Source of the DNA: Ambrosia x helenae
Lineage: Eukaryota > Streptophyta > Magnoliopsida > Asterales > Asteraceae
Length of the DNA: 64,000 bases
Direction of reading: 5' to 3'
Assembly (NCBI GenBank): GCA_030844895.1
Contig: CM061233.1
Coordinates: 95,131,719 to 95,195,718 of the forward strand
The position numbers were made by a program, and so were the translations under genes. The notes beneath the pieces were generated by a model. That model did no database searches. It was given only the letters and a program-made list of their open reading frames with translations, and was not told where the DNA came from. Each line of letters begins with the position of its first letter. Position 1 is the first letter of the stretch. Below, one piece after another: positions 55,617 through 64,000 of the stretch.

Positions 55617-56150
55617 GGCCTGTAAACGAACCAAACGAACACGATGTTCGTGTTTGTTCATTTAATTTTAACTGAACATGAACACATAATAAAACACATT
55701 TTTGTGTTCATGTTCGCTCATTAAAAAATTTGTCATGTTCGTGTTCGTTTATGTCTGTTGGTTTAAAACCTAAATGAACAGTTCACGAACGAATATAAAC
55801 GGACGTTCACGAACATAATAAACGTGAACGATTTTGTATTACTGAAAAAACCCAATTACTAATTGGTTATATATTTATACAAGTAGCTAAAGCCCAATTT
55901 ATGTTTATATTTATGTAAATATAACTACGTATATAATTAATAAACATAAACGGACATAAATAAACGAACATAAACGGACGTTCATGAACATAAATAAACA
56001 AACTCAACGTTTGTTCATGTTCATTCATTTAACTAAACGAATAATTTTTTTTTGTTCGTGTTTGTTCGTTTATTAAATAAACGACATAAACGAACTTACC
56101 GCCGAACAAGTTCAGGAACAACTCATGAACATTCGGTTCGTTTATAGGCC
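55617..56150. mobile_element. MITE with 16-bp GGCCTGTAAACGAACC ends
   Basis: Terminal inverted repeats match 15 of 16 bases. The interior is packed with GTTCGTGTT, GAACATAAACG and their complements. No clean target duplication found. Confidence 0.65.
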
Positions 56151-56419
56151 TATTTTTACCTCTATTTTATGTATTTGTAGGCAAAAAAAAATTTAGCCAA
56201 AGTTTGTTTTTGTTATTCACCAAAATTAACTAAAACGGACTAAAAACCGATAATCTAACAATACTAACCGAACCAAGGAAGCAATTGTTTAATAAGATTG
56301 ACTAATTGATGACTTTTGATTTTAGTTTCGGTTGAGGCTAATAATCAAACTTAACGGAACCATACACACCCTTAGAAAATGTTTGTGTTTCCCGTTGCAT
56401 CGCGCGGACATTCTACTAG

Positions 56420-56987
56420 TCACTTAATATATAAATCACTCATCTAGAGTCACCTCAACTCAATACCATATTTCACATAACACTCAGATAAAGCCCCCAC
56501 AACACACCCCAGTAGTGTGCTTGGTGAATAAAAAAAAGTGTGCATCAACAACACTTTTTTCACATAAAGTCCCAATAAAATTTCATAACACATAAATAAT
56601 CTTAGCATATTGATTTTTCTATATAACATCTAGTTTATCATTTCTTTTTCTTTTTTTTCTTTTTTAATAGTTTGAAGCTCCTAATGGCAGAAGGTTTACT
56701 AATATAAATTTTCTTAAAAAAAATTACAAAAATCAAAGTGTGAGCTTGGTTTTCTCTTTTCTGTCGGCAAACTAATTATTTTGGTTAAATTTATAACTGC
56801 ATAAAACTTGAACTTATATATCTCGAAAACTGTAAGAAAGTCATCAAATTATTTGACATGGATTTTGTCTCGCTTTAGTTGTAATATAAAATATAACATT
56901 GGGCTACTGTCATGTTCTGCTGATTGGGCTGACTTCCATTCATCAGTCATAGGCGATTAGACTGTCCTTTGTATTTTACCAGTGTTC
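56420..56987. other. Intergenic DNA without recognised features
   Basis: AT-rich, no ORF of note and no clear repeat apart from T/A runs. Confidence 0.5.
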
Positions 56988-56990
56988 TTA

Positions 56991-57273
56991 GGGGTTTTTG
57001 GTATGCCTCTTAATGAGAATTTGAACCATTCAGCGCTAAAAGATTCAGCATTTAGCGCGTTTGTTTCAGCTTCTGAATGGAATGGTTAAGGCTGAACCAT
57101 TAAAACTTGGAATGTTGGTGAACCATTAAGCGCTGAACTAGGCTGAACGTTAATGAGGCTCTCCTACCAATGTGAGACAAGAAAACTAACCATTAAGAGG
57201 TCCAACTTAATGATTTAGCACTTAACCATTCAGACCTCCTAATGATTCAACACTTAATCAACCAAACAGCTCC
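56991..57273. mobile_element. Tourist/PIF-type MITE, 283 bp
   Basis: TTA duplications at 56,988-56,990 and 57,274-57,276. Ends GGGGTTTTTGGT and ACCAAACAGCTCC are inverted copies of a GGGGCTGTTTGGT-type TIR. The interior repeats AACCATTAAG and CATTCAG words. Confidence 0.75.
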
Positions 57274-57597
57274 TTAGTGTTTCTAATGTTGAGTAAGAAT
57301 CTAATCAGTGTCTACTTATAGACTGAGAGTTGAGTAAGATTTGTTGAGTGTTTCTGTATTATTTGTTGTTCGTTAGGGTTTGAACATCTTCTTTGGTTTT
57401 GATTTTTTTTCATTAATAAAGTTGTTCATTCATTATACCATGAAAAGTGTGACGTCGTCGACATATATAAAGATTATTGACTAACATCACAAAATTTGAG
57501 GCCATCTTGAGAGATATGAAAAGATTTAGATTGAAATACAAAAAAAAAGATGGTCTAATAATCTCGAGAGTCAAATCATTCAATACATGGTAAACAA

Positions 57598-57752
57598 CAG
57601 TGGCGGATCCAGAGGGGGTTCTGGGCGTTCCCAGGAACCCCCTCAATTTGAAAAAAAAAATGAAAATTTTAGTGGAAAAGATGAAAAATTAGCGAAAATC
57701 AGTGAAAATTTACGAAAGGAACCCCTGAAAATCATTCCTGGATTCGCCACTA
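57598..57752. mobile_element. hAT-type MITE, 155 bp
   Basis: Ends CAGTGGCGGATCCAG and CTGGATTCGCCACTA, flanked by a perfect 8-bp duplication GTAAACAA (57,590-57,597 and 57,753-57,760). It lies 350 bp upstream of the SKU5-like coding sequence. Confidence 0.9.
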
Positions 57753-57760
57753 GTAAACAA

Positions 57761-58102
57761 AATAATTAATTCTCAAGTAACACGATATATGTCTAAAATT
57801 AGAAACAAGAGTTTAAGTATAACCACTCATAAATTAAGGAGTGGATTAAGGAAACAACACAAGAAATTTGTGGAGAAAAAGGAAGAAGAAACAAGAACAA
57901 ACAATGTCTTTTAAATGTATAAAAACTAAATCAATCTTCATTCTCAAATGACAATCCCAGGTAGCACCCGGAAGAAGCAAATCTTCTTCTTCCCGGTACT
58001 TTAAACAAAATAAAAAACTTATGTTATCTTCTATCTTTCTTATTTCCAAACCAAATATAATAAACATATATATACTCTGGGTGTCTCCGGGATTGTAATA
58101 AT
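57761..58102 (+). promoter_or_regulatory. Upstream region of SKU5-like gene
   Basis: Contains TATATATA at 58,067-58,074, only 29 bases before the ATG, and a purine-rich AGAAA-containing stretch at 57,865-57,900; AGAAA-type words occur in pollen promoters. Which TATA is used cannot be told from sequence. Confidence 0.35.
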
Positions 58103-59782
58103 ATGGACACTCAAAAGTTTGGTTCTTTTATTGTGCTATGCATCTCCTTAATATTATTATTATTGACACTAGCCAAGGCCGAAGATCCTTATCACTTTTT
58201 CGAATGGAAGGTCACATATGGCACAATGTCGCCCTTAGGAGTCCCACAACAGGTTATTCTTATCAACGACAAGTTCCCCGGTCCGGTTATTAACTGCACA
58301 AGTAATAATAATATTGTTGTTAATGTTTTTAATAACCTTGACGAGCCTTTTCTTCTTACCTGGAACGGTATTCAACAGCGCAAAAATTCATGGGTCGATG
58401 GGACACCCGGGACTATGTGTCCGATCCAGCCTGGGACAAACTTTACATATAAGTTTCAAGTGAAGGATCAGATTGGTAGTTATTATTATTTTCCCACTAC
58501 TGCTATGCATAAGGCAGCTGGTGGTGTTGGCATGATCCAAGTGCATAGTCGACCTTTAATCCCGGTGCCCTTTGATAACCCGGCTGATGAGTTTGCGGTT
58601 TTTGTTGGTGACTGGTTTAATAAGGGTCATAAGGCGTTGAGGAACATCCTTGATGGAGGGAAGTCTATTGGTTATCCTGATGGGGTTCACATCAATGGCA
58701 AATCCGCTCAAGTTGGTGCATCGGTTGAACCGTCGTGGACCTTCGAGGCAGGAAAGACATACAGGTTTAGATTTTGTAACGTCGGGATTAGGACTTCGGT
58801 TAATTTCAGGTTCCAGGACCATGACATGAAGCTAGTCGAGGTCGAAGGATCTCACCTTATGCAAAGTGAGTACATGTCAATAGACCTTCATGCCGGCCAG
58901 TGTATGTCGGTTTTGGTAACTGCTGATCAACCACCAAAGGATTATTACTTAGTCGTGTCAAGTCGGTTCACCAAGCAGAATCATTCTGCTGTCGCCACCA
59001 TTCGCTACGCAGGAAGCAATACCCCTGCATCGCAAAACCTTCCACCACCTCCGCCAGAGAAAACTCCCGGAATTGCATGGTCAATAAACCAGTTCAGATC
59101 ATTCAAATGGAACTTGACTGCGAGTGCAGCCCGCCCCAACCCACAAGGGTCGTACCACTATGGTAAGATTAACATCACCCGCACCATCAAGCTGGCAAGT
59201 AGCCGGAACTACATCGACGGCAAGCTAAAGTTTGCTTTCAACGGTGTCTCCCATGTTGATCCCAAGACTCCTCTTAAACTCTCCGAGTACTTTGGTGTCG
59301 GTGACAAAGAGTTCAAATATAACATCATGAGCGACGAGCCACCAACGGATATCGAAAAGAACGTCAAGATCGCCCCAAACGTCTTGAACGCGACATTTCG
59401 TAACTTTGTGGAGATCATATTTGAGAACCGTGAGAACATCATTCAGACTTACCATTTTGACGGATACTCGTTCTTTGCCGTGGCATTAGAACCCGGGCAA
59501 TGGAGCCCAGAGAAAAGGAAAAACTACAACCTTGAAGACGCAATCAGCCGACACAATGTGGTCGTGTTCCCAGGGTGTTGGGCGGCAGTCATGCTCACCC
59601 TCGATAACGCCGGAATGTGGAGCTTGAGATCGGAGATGTGGGACCGGTTTTACTTGGGACAGCAAATATACGTCAGCGTACTCTCGCCTGAGCGCTCCCT
59701 TAGAGACGAGTACAGTCTGCCTGAAACCACACAACTCTGTGGCATTGTGAAAAATTTGCCCAAACCACCAGGCTACGTTTAG
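58103..59782 (+). CDS. SKU5-similar / L-ascorbate oxidase homologue (pollen BP10/NTP303 type)
   Basis: 559 codons in one open frame. Residues 1-26 form a signal peptide (cleavage after AKA), so the product is secreted. Three cupredoxin domains lie at about 30-148, 160-303 and 373-527. The copper sites of true multicopper oxidases are lost: TWNG (86-89) replaces the first HxHG, YYYFPTTAMH replaces the second His pair, and the final HCH motif reads RSEMWDRF (509-516). This is as in the pollen-specific SKS subgroup, so catalysis is unlikely; a cell-wall role in pollen-tube or cell growth is the family view. Several N-glycosylation sequons (NCTS, NFT, NHS, NLT, NIT, NAT). It ends PKPPGYV with no GPI signal. 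Length is normal for the group. No intron interrupts the CDS. Confidence 0.93.
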   Translation: MDTQKFGSFIVLCISLILLLLTLAKAEDPYHFFEWKVTYGTMSPLGVPQQVILINDKFPGPVINCTSNNNIVVNVFNNLDEPFLLTWNGIQQRKNSWVDGTPGTMCPIQPGTNFTYKFQVKDQIGSYYYFPTTAMHKAAGGVGMIQVHSRPLIPVPFDNPADEFAVFVGDWFNKGHKALRNILDGGKSIGYPDGVHINGKSAQVGASVEPSWTFEAGKTYRFRFCNVGIRTSVNFRFQDHDMKLVEVEGSHLMQSEYMSIDLHAGQCMSVLVTADQPPKDYYLVVSSRFTKQNHSAVATIRYAGSNTPASQNLPPPPPEKTPGIAWSINQFRSFKWNLTASAARPNPQGSYHYGKINITRTIKLASSRNYIDGKLKFAFNGVSHVDPKTPLKLSEYFGVGDKEFKYNIMSDEPPTDIEKNVKIAPNVLNATFRNFVEIIFENRENIIQTYHFDGYSFFAVALEPGQWSPEKRKNYNLEDAISRHNVVVFPGCWAAVMLTLDNAGMWSLRSEMWDRFYLGQQIYVSVLSPERSLRDEYSLPETTQLCGIVKNLPKPPGYV

Positions 59783-60408
59783 ATTCAACTCTTTCTGTAA
59801 TTAATTATTTCTTGAATATTATTGCTGTAAGTTTGTAATCATCCCTCCGTCACAAATCAAATACTCTTTTTTTTCATTTATGTTGACAAAGATATTATTG
59901 TATCGTTACAGTTGTATATCAAATTTAAGTTATTGTATATAATACATTAACTGTTTATAAAGATATACAAATTACCCGACTGTTGCATCCATTTTACGAC
60001 TATTACAGACCACCCATTCGGACAAGATCATACGAATACGACTTCCACAAACACTGTATGAACAAAAGCAAACAAATGGCCAAACACAATATAATCCAAG
60101 TCCCATTCAGGCCAACAAACACTAATAAAATCCTTCACAATATAATAAAGTTAAAATTAAAAAAAAAAAAGAAAAAAAAAAGAAAAATAGAAAGATAGAT
60201 AGCTAGCTTTGCTTGCTTATTCTGTTGGTTATTTCCTATCAGGAAATAAAGCTTAGCATCACCAGGATTATTCAAATTTCAATGAAAGATAAAGAAAGGA
60301 TAAGAAATTTAACCCTTTGCAGGCACGCATGCACGCGGTTGGTCTATACACAAAATGAAACCAGGTTACCGTTTTTTTAAACTTGGATAGTCAAAGTCAA
60401 GGCCGAGA
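59783..60408. other. Convergent intergenic region (3' flanks of two genes)
   Basis: AT-rich 3' flank of the SKU5-like gene and 3' UTR of the Pur-alpha gene. Purine runs at 60,159-60,190. No further gene. Confidence 0.6.
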
Positions 60409-63400
60409 CTATCTTTGAGGTGGGTCCACGTTTCGCACATTCACTCCTGTCATGCCTTCGATGCGGTCTTTGGTTATCTCCACAAAGTGGCCAACCATTT
60501 CGTGAAACTGCTTCAGCCCAGATAATGGGAGAATGATGGATGACCTATCAGAACCTGCAACCTGCATTTGCAATTCACAATCCATTTATCATCCACCTCT
60601 TTAAATTAATAGAAGAAAAAAAAACAAGATTATAGTTGTATTTATATCGCTTTATTACTATAACTACGCGTTAACTAATATCTATCTTTTATTTTAGAGC
60701 TGACAATAAGTGTTTGCGTTGTCAAGTGTCAACTCGACCATATACTAGAAAATGACCCATTTCAGCATAAAACATATTATGATTTATGACAACTTTTTGT
60801 GACTTACATTACATATCAAACCAAAAAAGATTCTTGATTCTTACAAAGCGATACTAAATTTTAAGTAGCCACACAATATGATGACCCAAACATTACAACT
60901 TAAACGAACACTCTTATCCTACAATCAATCTTACCAAAATATTATAATATTGCTAATGGGCAAATAGGGAACGTTCAAAGGAAATTTTTCAAGAAAAGAA
61001 TTACAGGAGGCAATCCTGACCCAGACTTATGGGTTCATTTGGATTCGTTATTAGGTTATGGGTTATTTACTTATTTTAGGTTGAGTTTAAATTTCCATTG
61101 GTCTAAAGTGGGCAAAAATAAAAATAGGAAAGTGAGAATGTGATATCAGGTCAGGTGGGCAGTTCTGGCTGATCAAGTTTCTGACGGATCTGTATGGAAT
61201 CGATGGCCTGGATTGTTGGAGTATTTCACAACCCCTCAACAATTCAAATCTCCGTCAATCTTATGCTGCTAAGGTTCAATTTTTATTTTGTTTTGCAACT
61301 TTTTTATTTTGTGGCTTCTTTTTCATCTCCATTCTCAGTTATTTGTTCATAATTTTTCTTCTTAGACATTATGCTAATTATATGAATTTTTTAGGTTTCT
61401 TTGATTAAGTTGTTTTTAACTTTTTATAGCATGTGAATTCGAATTGGGTAGCAGGTTTAATCCATTATGATTTCTTCGATTTTATTCTTTTTAGTTGTGA
61501 TTCTAAGCTTGCTCAATTTTGTTATTTTATTGGGTGTTCTTCTATCAGACAACCGTCATTAAAGCAATTTAGCATTGTGTTTAATTAGTAAAAATTGATT
61601 TGCAGAATTGCAGGAACCATTGTATCTTCTTCTACTACAACAAGACTTGATTTTTTGCTAATATTCAAGTCAAGTTCTTTGACTTATGTCTAGTTCGGCA
61701 CTTAAGTTATATGAATACCGTACTGCTGGTTTTTGGTTTAAAGTAAGTCCTTGATAGCAGGGTCTTCCAAAAAGTTTATTCCCTTCAAACAAACTACAAT
61801 AAATCTATAATCATCTGAATTTTACTTTTGTGTATGTTAATTGGCTTTATACTTGCAATGTGTGTGTTTGTGTCTTCCCCATTTGGAAATGGAACAGTGC
61901 TGCAACTATGAAAAGAATTCTGGTTTTCTTTTAAATCAACCTGTCCTAACCCGAATCAATCCTGACACAAACCTGTCTTGACCCGAACCAAAATAAGCAG
62001 TTTTTTAAATAGCCCCGTTTACCAACACATGTATAGGTTATATCACATGAATTACGCATGCGTAGGTTACATAAAAAAAAAATTGTTACGTAATTCTTTT
62101 TGAGTTTTAGGAAAACAAATAACATTGCATTCCTATCAGTTTCTTTTATTTTAGATATATTTTAAGATTGAAAAAATAAATTGTTGATTTGTTCTGCATG
62201 TTCTCGCAATATTAAGGTTCCTGCATAGATCCTTCACCCTAGGAAGATCCAAATCAGAGGAACCTCTTCTATTAGATATCACTTCTTAGTTGCATAAGAG
62301 TAAAAAACCAGTCACTTTTCATATGATGCCACTTTGGGACAATAATCATTAACAGAAACCGATACTGCATTATTACCGTCAAAATAAACTAAAAGCAAAC
62401 GATGAAGAAGCCGTACCTCAGATATTCTTAAGTAATGGCCCCGGTTGTTGCTTCCAAGATCAAAGAAGAACCTCTTCTGATCAGCCCTGATCACTTTGGA
62501 GACCCCAAAACCACCACTTTCATCAGAAGATGAAGGTGGCAAGTCAAATGTAGTTGTCCTTTCTCCTAAGTTCAAGTCAGATGTTGCCATAGGGGCAGAC
62601 TGAGAACTGTTTCCAGCAATAAAGCCAGCGCCAACATCATCAGACAGACCAACTAGTCGCTCCTGGGTGATACCTTCAGAGTTTTGCTGTTTAACAGATA
62701 ATGAACAAACAGAAAAAAAAAATTGATGAGAAAATGAGAACAAGGGCAGTTAAAACACAATGAAAGGTGAAATGTTTGAAGATGGAACCTGACTGGGGGA
62801 GACAAAAAGCTTAGATGTTTCATTTATCTCTTCCAATATATTTCTAAATGCAGTCCACCCTTCATCTCGGTTGCTTCCTGCAGGTACAATTATGGTACTG
62901 CGGTTTCTACTAACAGAAGCTTCAGATACCTGCAGATACACTCAATTAGAGCAACAGCAGAAAAGGATCAATATATCACATCACCAAGACAAAACCAAGA
63001 AAACCATAAGTAGTTTACAGGTGGAACCTGCTAGTTATAATATACAACTTGACGTCAACAATAACTAAGGAAAACGTGGCAAAGCTACCTTTATTTATTT
63101 TTTACTCTTTCAAACCCACAACCTGCAACCATTATGAACATGAAGGATAATTGGCTAAAATTTCCAGATACAATGGTGTTTTTTTGTAAACAGCATGAGT
63201 ACGTAGTACTTCTGATCACAACTTATCTAATACCAGTAACATGACAAATAACTGTGCAAGCAAAATTTCAGCAATTCATAACATATTTATTGTAAGCAGG
63301 TTCAGCTTAACGCCTTAACTTGGATGTCTGAAAAAAATCCTATCATATGGATAAAACAATAAAATAATTGTTACGAGTTACAACATGCCAAATATGATGA

Positions 63401-63636
63401 TTGTATGATACAACCTCAAATAGCTCCTCGGTTAATTCAAGGTAGGTGCAAAGGGGTCATAATGAACTTTTAAAGAGATTCTACCACAATTTCAAGGTCA
63501 TGGTCAAGCCGTCAAGGACACAAGGGCAGTGGAAACAAAACAACAAAGGCAGTGCTTTCTGTGTCACATAAACTACATGTCACCATAATGTTATTCAAAT
63601 GATATATTAAACCATATGCTTTTAAGGTATGCAAAG

Positions 63637-63670
<34 letters not shown>

Positions 63671-64000
63671 CGTTACTATCTCCATCTACAATCGGCAGAA
63701 ACATTTGTCATTGAATTGCTGAAAACTAAAATAATATGGTAGAAAGATCACATGCTTAAACAGTTAACTGTTTCCATACAATATACATCATGCCATTATG
63801 GTTTGATTTCTCCTACACATACAGACTTTTGATATATGATCATCCTTTTATGCGGATCTCAATTAAGAAACTGGAAGTTTTTTTTTTATAAATAAATTCT
63901 TCATCCCACTTCCCCAAAACAACCCGATTGACGCCTAAAATTGCAATCAACTATATTTTGCTAGGCAAGCAGGAAAATGTAGTAAAAACACACAACTGTG
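60409..64000 (-). CDS. PURA1: Pur-alpha purine-rich single-strand DNA/RNA-binding protein (3' part of gene)
   Basis: The last three coding exons are visible on minus: 62,789-62,929 (47 codons), 62,417-62,686 (90 codons) and 60,409-60,561 (50 codons plus TAG), all phase 0 with GT/AG borders. Exon one ends the second PUR repeat (VSEASVSRNRSTIIVPAGSN, EGWTAFRNILEEI). Exon two is a linker (DDVGAGFIAGN) and the start of the third PUR repeat (KVIRADQKRFFFDLGSNNRG). Exon three completes it (SDRSSIILPLSGLKQFHEM, EGMTGVNVRNVDPPQR). The N-terminal repeats lie beyond 64,000. Plant Pur-alpha binds purine-rich promoter elements, for example upstream of ribosomal and translation genes, in the nucleus. The 187 residues seen show no lesion. 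Confidence 0.93.
60562..62416 (-). other. Penultimate-to-last intron of Pur-alpha gene (1,855 bp)
   Basis: Donor GAG/GTACGG at 62,417/62,416 and acceptor TGCAG/GTTGCA at 60,562/60,561. Contains no ORF of note; two short CCTGTC(C/T)TAACCCGAA-like repeats occur at 61,940-61,990. Confidence 0.85.
62930..64000 (-). other. Intron of Pur-alpha gene running off the window
   Basis: Acceptor CTGCAG lies at 62,930-62,935. I find no Pur-alpha exon between here and 64,000, so the intron is at least 1.07 kb. It contains a TTAG microsatellite. Confidence 0.7.
63637..63670. repeat. TTAG microsatellite
   Basis: About eight consecutive GTTA units inside the Pur-alpha intron. Confidence 0.97.

Larger units (their letters stand above)
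53807..56419 (+). mobile_element. Outer Helitron candidate with nested elements
   Basis: A Helitron-like 5' end TCTATACTATATATAATGC after A at 53,806, and a Helitron-like 3' end (CCCGTTGCATCGCGCGG, then ...CTAG, next base T) at 56,380-56,419. Whether these two ends belong together is uncertain. Between them lie another Helitron and two MITEs. Confidence 0.4.

Noticed and set aside
55617..56150. TSD of the GGCCTGTAAACGAACC MITE
   Set aside because: TACCTC occurs on both sides but not adjacent to both termini; no clean 8-bp duplication could be assigned.
63637..63670. TTAG repeats as telomere-like DNA
   Set aside because: The plant telomere unit is TTTAGGG; this is a four-base microsatellite in an intron.

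Overview
The window is plant nuclear DNA: a roughly 57-kb nest of transposable elements followed, from about 57.6 kb, by a short genic stretch holding one complete and one partial host gene. Plant origin rests on LTR retrotransposons primed by initiator tRNA-Met, chromodomain Ty3/gypsy polyproteins, Helitrons and MITEs, and on two plant genes. The repeat types and the long extra reading frame in the copia element remind me of Asteraceae genomes; that is an inference from memory.

1-12,174 (minus strand) is an approximately 12.2-kb Ty1/copia element. Right to left it holds a 5' LTR with TATA box, a primer-binding site, a long gag with two CCHC knuckles, protease, integrase, reverse transcriptase and RNase H, a repeat-rich spacer with its own TATA box, and then about 3.9 kb of accessory coding sequence after pol. 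Its right LTR runs into a 100-N assembly gap (12,175-12,274). 12,275-19,053 (plus strand) is a decayed Ty3/gypsy chromovirus with a 2.7-kb 3' LTR. It abuts, and probably inserted into, the 3' LTR of a second chromovirus on the minus strand (19,054-41,112). The 5' LTR of that second element is split by a very young 13.9-kb insertion (25,787-39,733, TSD AGGTT). The young insertion has two 3,875-bp LTRs that are almost identical and an interior without recognisable gag or pol, so it resembles a LARD (large non-autonomous LTR derivative).

41,795-48,888 is a solo LTR (TSD CCAAG) of about 3.4 kb carrying a nested 3.7-kb Helitron on the minus strand. The Helitron contains spliced-looking exons captured from a small membrane-protein gene. 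50.2-57.8 kb is a field of small DNA elements: a foldback, a PIF/Harbinger element with a Myb-like ORF, a long-TIR element, nested Helitrons and several MITEs.

The host genes are convergent. An SKU5-similar / pollen-type ascorbate-oxidase-like gene lies on plus (58,103-59,782, uninterrupted ORF). The last three exons of a Pur-alpha gene lie on minus (60,409-62,929); its 5' exons are outside the window.

The most interesting structures are RNA/DNA folds inside the LTR elements. One is an 8-bp-arm hairpin at a fixed 17-18 nt from the LTR/polypurine-tract boundary, whose arms covary between elements. The other is an array of hairpins with a constant TTCCCAT-type loop and covarying arms in two different LTR families. 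The copia accessory frame with its own apparent promoter is the best candidate for an under-described coding module.
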